Source of the DNA: Litchfieldia alkalitelluris
GTDB taxonomy: Bacteria; Bacillota; Bacilli; Bacillales; Salisediminibacteriaceae
Length of the DNA: 64,000 nucleotides
Direction of reading: 5' to 3'
NCBI RefSeq assembly: GCF_002153425.1
Contig: NZ_KZ119600.1
Span: 1,091,714 to 1,155,713 of the forward strand
Positions 26,573-34,065 of this stretch are shown piece after piece; positions within the stretch are counted from its first letter, which is position 1; each line of letters opens with the position of its first letter. The translations under genes and the position numbers were made by a program. Under the pieces are notes generated by a model. The model was not told the origin of the DNA and did not search any database. It saw nothing but the letters and a program-made list of their open reading frames with translations.

Positions 26573-26576
26573 GGTA

Positions 26577-26629
26577 AATTCAATGCAGGTCGATGTTGCA
26601 AAGGTTTATAAAAGTATCTGCATTGAATT
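26577..26629. repeat. Inverted repeat after cstR
   Basis: AATTCAATGCAG and CTGCATTGAATT (12 bp) are separated by 29 nt. There is no T-run behind the second arm. It may limit readthrough from cstR, or stabilise the 3' end. Confidence 0.5.
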
Positions 26630-26687
26630 CTCGTACTTGTTTAACACTGTTATCATGATGCTTATATAAAAATTCAGTTTAAAAGTA

Positions 26688-26731
26688 TTGACACCACCTC
26701 ATTGCGGGTGTTAATATACCCCTATAGGTAT
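26688..26731 (+). promoter_or_regulatory. Promoter with CstR-like operator 5
   Basis: TTGACA (26688-26693), 18 bp, TAATAT (26712-26717). ATACCCCTATAGGTAT (26716-26731) overlaps the -10 end and the start point. Identical to operator 2. Confidence 0.8.
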
Positions 26732-26797
26732 TTGTGGTGTCAACGAAAGGTTTTTACTTTCATAAGTCAAACAGTAATAATTTTTTTACCAAAAAAT

Positions 26798-26813
26798 ATA
26801 CCTGTACTGGTAT
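26798..26813 (+). promoter_or_regulatory. CstR-like operator 6
   Basis: ATACCTGTACTGGTAT, 82 bp downstream of operator 5 and 40 nt before the dsrE2 start. Two operators in tandem resemble the double operator of S. aureus cst and could allow looping or stronger repression. Confidence 0.7.
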
Positions 26814-26852
26814 ATGTAAAATAAATATTAATTAATTGAGGAGTGACAAGGC

Positions 26853-27332
26853 ATGTCAGAAAAGAAGAAAACAACAATCGTATTATTCAGTGGGGATTAT
26901 GATAAGGCCATGGCGGCATACATCATCGCAAACGGTGCGGCTGCTTATGATCATGAGGTCACCATTTTCCATACTTTCTGGGGACTAAATGCTTTAAGAA
27001 AAGAGAATGCAGAGCCGATTAAGAAGGGCTTCTTGGAAAACATGTTTGGGAAGATGATGCCTAAGGGTGCTGACAAGATGGGCCTTTCTAAGATGAATTT
27101 TGCTGGCATGGGGCCAAAGATGATCAAAAAGGTCATTAAGAAGCACAATGCTATGACGCTTCCACAGTTAATTGAGATGGCTCAGGAGCAAGATGTGAAG
27201 CTCGTAAGTTGTACGATGACAATGGATTTGCTTGGTTTAGATGAAAAGGAGTTATTAGATGGTATTGAATATGCAGGTGTTGCCGCATATTTAGGGGACG
27301 CTTCAGAGGGTAACGTAAACTTATTTATATAA
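26853..27332 (+). CDS. DsrE2-type (DsrE/DsrF/DrsH-like) sulfur carrier
   Basis: A 159-residue protein of the DsrE2 branch: VLFSGDYDKAMAAYIIANGAAAYDHEVTIFHTFWGL, a Met/Lys-rich centre (LSKMNFAGMGPKM) and Cys120 in LVSCTMTMDLLGL. The central segment could touch the membrane. DsrE2 proteins accept sulfane sulfur and work with TusA and rhodanese, often from one operon as here. In S. aureus these activities are fused in CstA; here they are separate genes. GAGGAGTGACAAGGC precedes the ATG. Confidence 0.88.
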   Translation: MSEKKKTTIVLFSGDYDKAMAAYIIANGAAAYDHEVTIFHTFWGLNALRKENAEPIKKGFLENMFGKMMPKGADKMGLSKMNFAGMGPKMIKKVIKKHNAMTLPQLIEMAQEQDVKLVSCTMTMDLLGLDEKELLDGIEYAGVAAYLGDASEGNVNLFI

Positions 27333-27386
27333 GATGCACTAGACTAAGACTTATTCCATTATTCCAACATGAAAGGTGATAGCTAA

Positions 27387-27752
27387 ATGGACTGGATTTT
27401 AAATATATTAATTTTTGCAGTAGCTGGTTGGTTTCTTTACTCAAGGATCATGCCAGCTAAAGGGATTAAACAAGTGACGACAGCAGATTTGAAGCAAATG
27501 GTAAAGGAAAAGAAGAAGTATCAGTTTGTCGATGTGCGTACTGCGATGGAGTTTCGTGGTGATAGTATTAAAGGCTTTAAGAATATTCCTGTGCACGAGT
27601 TGAAGCAGCGTGTGCAAGAGCTAGAAAAGGATAAAGAGGTAGTTGTTATTTGCCAAAGTGGAATGAGAAGTAATAAGGCTAGTAAGTTACTTAAAAAATT
27701 AGGTTTCACAAAGATTTATAACGTGAAGGGCGGCATGTCTGCCTGGAGTTGA
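27387..27752 (+). CDS. Membrane-anchored rhodanese-like sulfurtransferase
   Basis: A 121-residue protein with an N-terminal membrane helix (about 3-20) and one rhodanese domain with CQSGMRS (Cys89) and the closing GGMSAWS. The basic stretch after the helix (KGIKQV...KEKKKYQ) favours a cytosolic catalytic domain. It would hand sulfur between DsrE2, TusA and thiols at the membrane. Confidence 0.85.
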   Translation: MDWILNILIFAVAGWFLYSRIMPAKGIKQVTTADLKQMVKEKKKYQFVDVRTAMEFRGDSIKGFKNIPVHELKQRVQELEKDKEVVVICQSGMRSNKASKLLKKLGFTKIYNVKGGMSAWS

Positions 27753-27774
27753 TAAAGATGGAGGAGGAAATGGA

Positions 27775-28104
27775 ATGAACATTCATGAGATGTCACCACT
27801 AGAGGTGCAAGCAGCAATTGAAAACAAGGAAGGCTATAAAGTTATTGATGTCCGTGAGCCGATGGAAGTAGAGGCTGGAAGAATTCCTGAATCTATCAAT
27901 ATTCCTTTGGGGGAGATTCCAGAGAGCATAGCTAAGCTTGATAAAGACGGGAAATATATCCTTGTTTGCAGGTCAGGTGCTCGAAGTTTTAATGCAACTT
28001 TATTCCTTGCATCAAAAGGCTTTCATGTAACAAACATGGCTGGCGGGATGATGGATTGGAATGGACCTGTCTCATCAGATTTGGAAGGGGTGTACGAAGG
28101 ATGA
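27775..28104 (+). CDS. Single-domain cytosolic rhodanese
   Basis: A 109-residue rhodanese: IDVREPMEVEAGRIP, INIPLGEIP, active site CRSGARS (Cys65), closing GGMMDWNG. No signal peptide. A strong GGAGGAGG site precedes the ATG, and its stop overlaps the next start (ATGA). Confidence 0.88.
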   Translation: MNIHEMSPLEVQAAIENKEGYKVIDVREPMEVEAGRIPESINIPLGEIPESIAKLDKDGKYILVCRSGARSFNATLFLASKGFHVTNMAGGMMDWNGPVSSDLEGVYEG

Positions 28105-28673
28105 TTAAAACAGATCAAGTTTTAGACGCAAAAGGGCTTGCTTGTCCAATGCCGATTGTAAAAACAAAGAAGACAATAACTAATATGGAACCTGGTCAAG
28201 TACTAGAGGTTCAAGCAACAGATAAAGGTTCTACTGCAGACTTAAAAGCATGGACGGAGCGAGTTGGTCATCAATATTTGGGAACGGTGGAAGAGTCGGG
28301 GACGCTACACCATTATGTTCGTAAAACTACGGATTCAGAAGAAAAGCAGGAAACAACGTATGAGGTAGTTGTAAACAATGATGAACTTCAACGGAAGCTT
28401 GAGTCGTCGGAAGATCTGACGGTAGTTGATGTCCGGGAAGAAGCAGAGTATTCCTTCAATCATATTCCAGGTGCGATATCGATTCCAATGGGAGAATTGG
28501 ACAACCGCCTTGATGAGCTAGGGAAAGATGATGAAATTTATGTAATCTGTCGTACTGGTACACGTAGTGATCTAGCTGCACAAAAGCTTGCTGATCGAGG
28601 ATTCAACAAGGTAACGAATGTTGTGCCAGGTATGAGTGACTGGAATGGTCCAACAGAAAAAAGTATTGGGTAA
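28101..28673 (+). CDS. TusA-rhodanese fusion sulfur transferase
   Basis: A 190-residue protein. An N-terminal TusA domain has LDAKGLACPMPIVKTKK with Cys15. A rhodanese domain from about residue 88 carries DVREEAEYSFNHIP and CRTGTRS (Cys150). S. aureus CstA joins rhodanese, TusA and DsrE; here TusA and rhodanese are joined in the other order and DsrE2 is separate. ATG 28101 overlaps the preceding stop by 4 nt, so I prefer it to the upstream open frame from 28056. It would relay sulfane sulfur from Cys15 to Cys150 or back. Confidence 0.87.
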   Translation: MIKTDQVLDAKGLACPMPIVKTKKTITNMEPGQVLEVQATDKGSTADLKAWTERVGHQYLGTVEESGTLHHYVRKTTDSEEKQETTYEVVVNNDELQRKLESSEDLTVVDVREEAEYSFNHIPGAISIPMGELDNRLDELGKDDEIYVICRTGTRSDLAAQKLADRGFNKVTNVVPGMSDWNGPTEKSIG

Positions 28674-28718
28674 TGATTTTGCAAATTATTTCAGGGTGAA
28701 AAAAATTTTAACTAGAAT

Positions 28719-28734
28719 ATACTGTAGGGGGTAT
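28719..28734 (+). promoter_or_regulatory. CstR-like operator 7, overlapping the ribosome binding site
   Basis: ATACTGTAGGGGGTAT. Its AGGGGG also forms the Shine-Dalgarno site of the second rhodanese-MBL gene, whose ATG is 28737 or 28740. As no room remains for a promoter downstream, the site could act as a roadblock to readthrough from the dsrE2 operon, or on a promoter further upstream. Confidence 0.65.
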
Positions 28735-28736
28735 AT

Positions 28737-29867
28737 ATGATGGCGATTAGGGAAATGGACGCTAAAGAAGTTACGAGGAAAGTAATGAACAAAAAGGAAT
28801 TATTTATTTTAGATGTTCGGAATGAAGATGCGTTTAGTGATTGGAAAATTGAAGGGGAAAACTTAACACACTTAAACGTACCGTACTTTGATTTACTTGA
28901 CGGACTTGATGAAATAAAAGATCAGCTACCTTCTGACAAAGAGATTTTAGTTGTTTGTGCGAAAGAGGGCTCGTCTATTATGGTCGCAGAAATGCTCTCT
29001 GATGAAGGCTATGAAGCTGCTTATTTAAAAGGTGGCATGAAAGCATGGAGTGAGCATTTAGAGCCAGTTAAGGTTGGGGACCTTGCAGATGGGGGCGAAA
29101 TGTACCAGTTTGTAAGAATCGGGAAAGGTTGTTTATCTTATATGGTTGTTTCGAACGGTGAAGCTGCCATCATCGATGCAACAAGAATGACAGATGTATT
29201 TATTGATTTTGCAGATAGTCTAGGGGTTCAGATTAAGCATGTATTTGATACGCATTTACACGCAGACCACATTTCAGGTGGAAGAATGATTGCAGAAAAA
29301 ACTGGTGCAGTTTACTGGCTACCACCAAAAGATGCGGAGGAAGTTCAATTCTCTTATGAACCATTAGTAGATGGAAATGATGTGAAAATAGGGAACACAA
29401 CGATTAATATCCACCCCCTATACTCACCAGGGCACACCATTGGTTCCACATCATTTGTCGTTGATGAGAAATATTTGTTATCAGGGGATATCTTGTTTGT
29501 AGATTCTATCGGGCGGCCTGATTTAGCTGGTTTAGCAGAGGATTGGGTTGGTGACTTACGAGAAACTTTATACGAAAGATATAAGGAATTGTCGGATGAA
29601 CTAATGGTTCTTCCTGCACACTTTATGATTATAGATGAGTTAAATGATGATGGTAGTGTTGGGGAAAAATTAGGTGTCCTGTTTGCAGAGAATCATGGAT
29701 TGAATATTGAGAATGAAGCCGAGTTCCGTAGTTTAGTCACGGATAATTTACCACCTCAACCAAATGCGTATCAAGAAATTCGTAAGACAAATATGGGTAA
29801 GATTACACCAGATGAAGAAGAGCAGCGTGAAATGGAAATTGGTCCTAACCGCTGTGCAGTGAGATAA
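28737..29867 (+). CDS. Rhodanese-MBL fusion, CstB/persulfide dioxygenase-like (copy 2)
   Basis: A 376-residue paralogue of the 21432 gene with the same domain order. The rhodanese-like part has VVCAKEGSS (Cys74); the MBL part has [18 protein letters not shown] and [13 protein letters not shown]. Both copies end [12 protein letters not shown], so the C-terminal Cys is conserved. The two are similar along their whole length, suggesting duplication. Expected role: oxidation of low-molecular-weight thiol persulfides to sulfite and thiosulfate. ATG 28737 and 28740 are both possible. Confidence 0.86.
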   Translation: MMAIREMDAKEVTRKVMNKKELFILDVRNEDAFSDWKIEGENLTHLNVPYFDLLDGLDEIKDQLPSDKEILVVCAKEGSSIMVAEMLSDEGYEAAYLKGGMKAWSEHLEPVKVGDLADGGEMYQFVRIGKGCLSYMVVSNGEAAIIDATRMTDVFIDFADSLGVQIKHVFDTHLHADHISGGRMIAEKTGAVYWLPPKDAEEVQFSYEPLVDGNDVKIGNTTINIHPLYSPGHTIGSTSFVVDEKYLLSGDILFVDSIGRPDLAGLAEDWVGDLRETLYERYKELSDELMVLPAHFMIIDELNDDGSVGEKLGVLFAENHGLNIENEAEFRSLVTDNLPPQPNAYQEIRKTNMGKITPDEEEQREMEIGPNRCAVR

Positions 29868-29872
29868 AAAAG

Positions 29873-29921
29873 TTCCGGGACCTGGTCCCCGAACAAAAAT
29901 TCGGGGACCAGGTCCCGCACA
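29873..29921. repeat. Large palindrome, GGGACCTGGTCCC type
   Basis: CGGGACCTGGTCCCCGAA and TTCGGGGACCAGGTCCCG are perfect complements separated by CAAAAA. The GC-rich hairpin lies six bases after the MBL stop and 40 nt before tusA. Similar GGGACCTGGTCCC palindromes are scattered in Bacillaceae genomes. It may act as a partial terminator. Confidence 0.85.
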
Positions 29922-29960
29922 ATTTTGTGAAATTTTATTCTAAAACAGGAGTGATTATTA

Positions 29961-30194
29961 ATGAGTTTCAATACAGATATTTTATTAGACGCAAAAGGGT
30001 TAGCATGTCCTATGCCAATCGTAAAGACAAAAAAAGAAATGGATAAAATAGAGTCAGGGCAGGTGATTGAAATCCATGCTACAGATAAGGGGGCAAAGGC
30101 TGACCTTACTGCGTGGGCAAAGTCTGGTGGGCATGAACTATTAGGACATGAGGAAGAAAATGGTGTCTATATATTCTGGATTAAAAAAGGATAA
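29961..30194 (+). CDS. tusA: TusA-family sulfur carrier
   Basis: A 77-residue single-domain sulfur carrier. LDAKGLACPMPIVKTKKEMD carries the acceptor Cys16, and the rest follows the TusA/SirA fold with IEIHATDKGAKADL. It is similar to the TusA part of the 28101 fusion. Last gene of the island, ended by the terminator at 30247. AGGAGTG precedes the ATG. Confidence 0.9.
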   Translation: MSFNTDILLDAKGLACPMPIVKTKKEMDKIESGQVIEIHATDKGAKADLTAWAKSGGHELLGHEEENGVYIFWIKKG

Positions 30195-30246
30195 CTAAAA
30201 AACACTAGGGGCAAACTCAATGAAACCCTATTATCAAAATACTAGA

Positions 30247-30301
30247 AAACACTGTGCTAGTACGGAGTGTATTCCACATTCCACTGGCACAGTGCTTTTT
30301 T
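30247..30301 (+). terminator. Rho-independent terminator at the end of the sulfur island
   Basis: CACTGTGCTAGTACGGAGTG and CATTCCACTGGCACAGTG form a long imperfect stem followed by CTTTTTT. No other feature is seen between it and the 30460 gene. Confidence 0.88.
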
Positions 30302-30459
30302 AATCTACAATTTATGTTGTTCATCGATATAGTACCTCTATTCAGCAACTTCGATTTTCTTTCATATAGATCGTTTTTTTACTACCTTTTCTACCCCGAA
30401 TGAAGTGTATGATAATAGTATAAGAAAATAGATTAATTTTAGAGAGGTGTTCCGTTCAC

Positions 30460-31524
30460 ATGACAACAAGACTATTAAATCCATCAGAATTACCCATTCT
30501 AGATCACTTACACAATCCCTTTGAATTTTTAGAAGGGAGCAAGGTGAAGGATCACCATGACTGGAGTAAACGTAAAGAGGAGTTAAAATCCCTCATTCAA
30601 CATTATCAATACGGTTTTTTTCCTGAATCTCCTATAGTAGCTGCAGTGCGCAGTGGGAATACATTGACGATTAATCTAGAGTTGGGAGAAAGGAAAGCTG
30701 CTTTTGACGCAACCATCTCATTTCCTGAGAATCAAGACGGACCATTTCCCGTTGTTATACATACAGGACAATTGGACGAGTCGGTCTTTCATCCCCGTGG
30801 TTATGCACTTATTTATTTCACCCCAAAAGATGTTGCATTAGATGATAAGTCTAAAAGAGAGGGTGCTTTTTACCAACTGTACCCGAACACAAAAGCAGGC
30901 AATTTAGTTGCATGGGGCTGGGGGTATCAACGAGTCATCGATGCTCTGGAAGCTATACCTGAAATTGATAAGGATCAAATCGTGATCACTGGGCATTCTC
31001 GTTTTGGAAAGTCAGCCCTCGTAGGTGGAATTTTTGATGAGCGAGTAGCTATTACGGTTCCAGCTTCCTCAGGACTAGTAGGAGCCGGGAATTATCGCTA
31101 CTTTTATGAAAACGAGGGTGCGAATGAGAAGATAGAGAATATCGTAGGTTTTGCTCCGCATTGGTTTACGGAGTTGTTTGGAGAATTTGTTTCAGAACCT
31201 AGAAGATTACCATTCGACCAACATGAGGTACTGAGCCTAATAGCCCCAAGAGGTTTATTGTTAGTAGAGGGAACAGAAGATTATTGGTGTAATCCAAGAG
31301 GAACAGCATTATCCTTTACAGCAGCTAAAAAGGTGTTTGATTTTCTAGGTGTATCGAAAAATGTGGCCATTAATTATAGGCCAGGTGATCATCCAATGAA
31401 GCAGGAAGACTTTATTGCTATTTTGGATTTTGCAGACTTTTATTTTCAACGAAAAGAAGTAGACAGACAATTTCATTCTCACCCGTACAAAATTGAAACG
31501 AAAGCAATTCCTTGGATAAAATAG
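30460..31524 (+). CDS. CE15 glucuronoyl esterase-like alpha/beta hydrolase
   Basis: A 354-residue alpha/beta hydrolase. The nucleophile lies in TGHSRFGKSA (Ser180), close to the GCSRNGKGA elbow of carbohydrate esterase family 15; His311 is in RPGDHPM. VEGTEDYWCNPRGT (about 270-282) is a typical strand-loop of the family. CE15 enzymes cleave glucuronic acid esters, in fungi linking xylan to lignin. No signal peptide is seen, so a cytosolic oligosaccharide or sugar ester is the probable substrate. It stands alone. Confidence 0.75.
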   Translation: MTTRLLNPSELPILDHLHNPFEFLEGSKVKDHHDWSKRKEELKSLIQHYQYGFFPESPIVAAVRSGNTLTINLELGERKAAFDATISFPENQDGPFPVVIHTGQLDESVFHPRGYALIYFTPKDVALDDKSKREGAFYQLYPNTKAGNLVAWGWGYQRVIDALEAIPEIDKDQIVITGHSRFGKSALVGGIFDERVAITVPASSGLVGAGNYRYFYENEGANEKIENIVGFAPHWFTELFGEFVSEPRRLPFDQHEVLSLIAPRGLLLVEGTEDYWCNPRGTALSFTAAKKVFDFLGVSKNVAINYRPGDHPMKQEDFIAILDFADFYFQRKEVDRQFHSHPYKIETKAIPWIK

Positions 31525-31634
31525 ATAGTCGTATTATGTTCAATCGAAAAATAGAAAAGGATTGGTTGGGGAAATGAAGGGAGTCTCACCTTCATTCCCT
31601 CTCCCAAATTCCCTTCCCTTCTGAAATTACTCCT

Positions 31635-31877
31635 TTAACTGTGGGCTGTGTCGGTGTAATTGTTGAGTGCTTCTAGTAACTCATGATATTGAGCAGGATC
31701 TTCAAATCGATTCTCCAGCCAATTGGACTGCACCCAATTCTTTAAATCCTCTGGGTTATTGAAAAACTCTCCGGTAGTATCTGCGTTCCGCAGCATATAT
31801 CGTCCATTATCCTCATCAATGATAACCTCACATGGCCAAGCACCATCTTTTGCTTTAATCTCAAATTCCATTTTCAT
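31635..31877 (-). CDS. Small acidic protein of unknown function
   Basis: An 80-residue protein beginning MKMEFEIKAKDGAWPCEVIIDEDNGRYML, then NNPEDLKNWVQSNWLENRFEDP. AGGTGGGAT sits right before ATG 31877; the next ATG, 31871, is also possible. The open frame runs up to 32057, but that part looks noncoding. No membrane span or known motif. Confidence 0.65.
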   Translation of the reverse strand: MKMEFEIKAKDGAWPCEVIIDEDNGRYMLRNADTTGEFFNNPEDLKNWVQSNWLENRFEDPAQYHELLEALNNYTDTAHS

Positions 31878-32136
31878 ATCCCACCTAACTTTTACATGAT
31901 TAAAATACATTAATAAAAACGATTCATATTTCGGTTGAAGGAAGCCGTAGACTTGCAGACTGCAAAAACGTCCATCTGAAGTTAAAAAATAATCATTAAA
32001 CGTAGTTTGTATGTTTGCCAAAGAAATTACACAATATTTCAGAAAATAGTAACGCAATAGTTTTATTGTGATAATTGAAATGATGCCGTGGAACTGGAAT
32101 AATTACGATTAAGATTAATAAAAAAAATTTTGTCAC

Positions 32137-32182
32137 GGTCCTCAGTGGGAAGAATGATTTCCTGCTGAGGTTTTTTCTTATG
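32137..32182 (+). terminator. Terminator-like hairpin without an obvious upstream gene
   Basis: CCTCAGTGGGAA and TTTCCTGCTGAGG form a stem followed by TTTTTT. The nearest rightward gene ends 600 nt before it, so it may end an unannotated short RNA. Elsewhere in 31878-32327 I see no gene. Confidence 0.6.
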
Positions 32183-32327
32183 TTTATGATTAATCCAATA
32201 ATGGTTATAGGAGCATATAACTGCTTTAGATTGTCCAGAAACATTTAAATATTTCCAACCTGTGAAAACTCTCATATAAAAGTTTTTTTTACAAAACATA
32301 ACTTGAAAGACAAACAGTTCATATTCC

Positions 32328-32387
32328 TTGACTAACTTGTATATACAAATTATTATATTTGATGAATAATTAAACTTGTATATACAA
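32328..32387 (+). promoter_or_regulatory. treP promoter with two TreR boxes
   Basis: TTGACT (32328-32333), 17 bp, TATTAT (32351-32356). TTGTATATACAA occurs in the spacer (32337-32348) and again at 32376-32387 as CTTGTATATACAAG. This is the box bound by the GntR-type repressor TreR of B. subtilis, which responds to trehalose 6-phosphate. No treR gene is present in the window. Confidence 0.88.
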
Positions 32388-32454
32388 GATACCAGGTGCG
32401 CCATATTAATATCAAAAATGAATGCACCATGTAATTATTTATTTTTTAATTCTA

Positions 32455-32469
32455 TTGAAAACGGTAACA
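32455..32469 (+). promoter_or_regulatory. cre site (CcpA) upstream of treP
   Basis: TTGAAAACGGTAACA matches the catabolite-responsive consensus WTGNAANCGNWNNCW at every fixed position. It lies in the treP leader just before the GGGGGAG ribosome binding site, where CcpA would block elongation or initiation when preferred sugars are present. Confidence 0.82.
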
Positions 32470-32483
32470 GGGGGAGATAAAGA

Positions 32484-33899
32484 ATGAGTCAGTATAGAGA
32501 TGCTGCAGAAAACATTATTGCTGCCTTAGGTGGGAAAGACAATATTGACGCTGCTACACATTGTGTAACGAGGCTGCGACTCGTATTGAAAGATGAAGGA
32601 CAAGTAGATCAAGATGCTCTAAGTGCCATTGACCTTGTTAAAGGGAATTTCTCAACAAACGGTCAATATCAAGTGGTGATCGGACAAGGGACAGTAGACA
32701 AAGTCTATAAAGAAATGGTCGCTATTACGGGAATTGGTGAACTTTCAAAAGAAGAAGTGAAGGAAGTTGCTGGGAAAAAGTTGAATCCACTTCAACGTGC
32801 CATTAAAACATTGGCAGATATCTTTATCCCGATCTTACCAGCCATTGTTACTGCTGGTTTATTGATGGGGATTAACAATATCCTAACAGCACCAGATATA
32901 TTTTTCGATGGACAATCCATCATTGATGTCTATCCGCAATGGGCTGATATCGCAGGAATTATTAACTTAATTGCAAACACCGCCTTCGTGTTCCTGCCAG
33001 GTTTGATTGGTTGGTCGGCAGTTAACCGTTTTGGCGGAAGTCCATTGTTGGGTATCGTGTTAGGTCTTATGCTTGTTCACCCAGACTTATTGAATGCTTG
33101 GGGCTATGCGGAAGCAAGTACTTCAGGAGATGTACCACATTGGAATATCTTCGGAATGGACGTAGCCCAACTTGGTTACCAAGGACAAGTACTTCCAATT
33201 TTGATCGCATCGTATGTGTTAGCTGTGATTGAGAAGTTCTTAAGAAAACGCATTCCAGACGCATTCCAGCTATTAACTGTAGCACCAATAGCGTTGTTAG
33301 TAACTGGTTTCCTAGCATTTATGTTCATTGGACCAGTAACTTTCACTATCGGTAACGGAATTACGGCTCTATTCACAGGTATATTCGACAACTTCGCAGT
33401 ACTAGGTGGTTTATTATACGGAGCAATTTACGCACCATTAGTTATTACAGGTATGCACCATACATTCCTTGCAGTTGACTTGCAACTTATCGGTACGATT
33501 GGTGGAACATTCCTATGGCCAATCTTAGCACTGTCAAACATTGCGCAAGGATCTGCAGCAATGGGAGTATTGCTTGCATCAAAAGATGAAAAATTAAAAG
33601 GTTTATCCATGACTTCTGGTATCTCAGCTTATTTAGGAATTACTGAACCAGCTATGTTTGGTGTTAACCTACGCTATCGTTTCCCATTCATCTGCGCGAT
33701 AATCGGTTCAGCGATTGGAGCTATGTTTATTACGTGGAATGGCGTAATGGCATCGTCCGTAGGTGTCGGAGGACTTCCAGCTATCTTCTCCATTATGAGT
33801 GAATTTTGGATCTCCTTCTTGATCGGGATGGCAATCGCTTTTGTAGTACCTTTAGTACTAACTTACCTTTATGCAAAAACAAGGCGTGTCGATTTTTAA
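32484..33899 (+). CDS. treP: PTS trehalose transporter, EIIBC
   Basis: A 471-residue phosphotransferase permease. The N-terminal IIB domain has the phosphorylated Cys27 in AATHCVTRLRL; the IIC domain has about ten spans with the glucose/sucrose-family motifs GITEPAMFGVN and the ITGMHHTF stretch. No IIA domain is fused, as in B. subtilis TreP, so the IIA is borrowed from another permease. It takes up trehalose as trehalose 6-phosphate for TreA. Confidence 0.9.
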   Translation: MSQYRDAAENIIAALGGKDNIDAATHCVTRLRLVLKDEGQVDQDALSAIDLVKGNFSTNGQYQVVIGQGTVDKVYKEMVAITGIGELSKEEVKEVAGKKLNPLQRAIKTLADIFIPILPAIVTAGLLMGINNILTAPDIFFDGQSIIDVYPQWADIAGIINLIANTAFVFLPGLIGWSAVNRFGGSPLLGIVLGLMLVHPDLLNAWGYAEASTSGDVPHWNIFGMDVAQLGYQGQVLPILIASYVLAVIEKFLRKRIPDAFQLLTVAPIALLVTGFLAFMFIGPVTFTIGNGITALFTGIFDNFAVLGGLLYGAIYAPLVITGMHHTFLAVDLQLIGTIGGTFLWPILALSNIAQGSAAMGVLLASKDEKLKGLSMTSGISAYLGITEPAMFGVNLRYRFPFICAIIGSAIGAMFITWNGVMASSVGVGGLPAIFSIMSEFWISFLIGMAIAFVVPLVLTYLYAKTRRVDF

Positions 33900-33922
33900 T
33901 TAGTTTTCAAATGACCATATGG

Positions 33923-33970
33923 ACGAGAACCGGCGGCAAGCACCATTAGCTTGCCGGACGGTCTCGTTTT
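33923..33970 (+). terminator. Terminator or attenuator between treP and treA
   Basis: ACGAGAACCGGCGGCAAGC and GCTTGCCGGACGGTCTCG form a long GC-rich stem followed by TTTTACTA. It lies inside the treP-treA transcription unit, so it would lower treA relative to treP. Confidence 0.8.
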
Positions 33971-34065
33971 ACTATATTGCTCGGGAAATAATTAAACAAA
34001 ATACGACACATTGAGACTTTTTCAACATAATGAAACAAAAACTTTACATCGGTGGTGTTTGCAAA

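Noticed and set aside
29873-29921. CstR operator or intact terminator
   Set aside because: The palindrome is GC-rich and lacks the ATAC/GTAT ends, and no T-run follows; it is better described as a dispersed palindrome.
32484-33899. Sucrose PTS permease instead of trehalose
   Set aside because: The adjacent phosphotrehalase and the TTGTATATACAA boxes point to trehalose.
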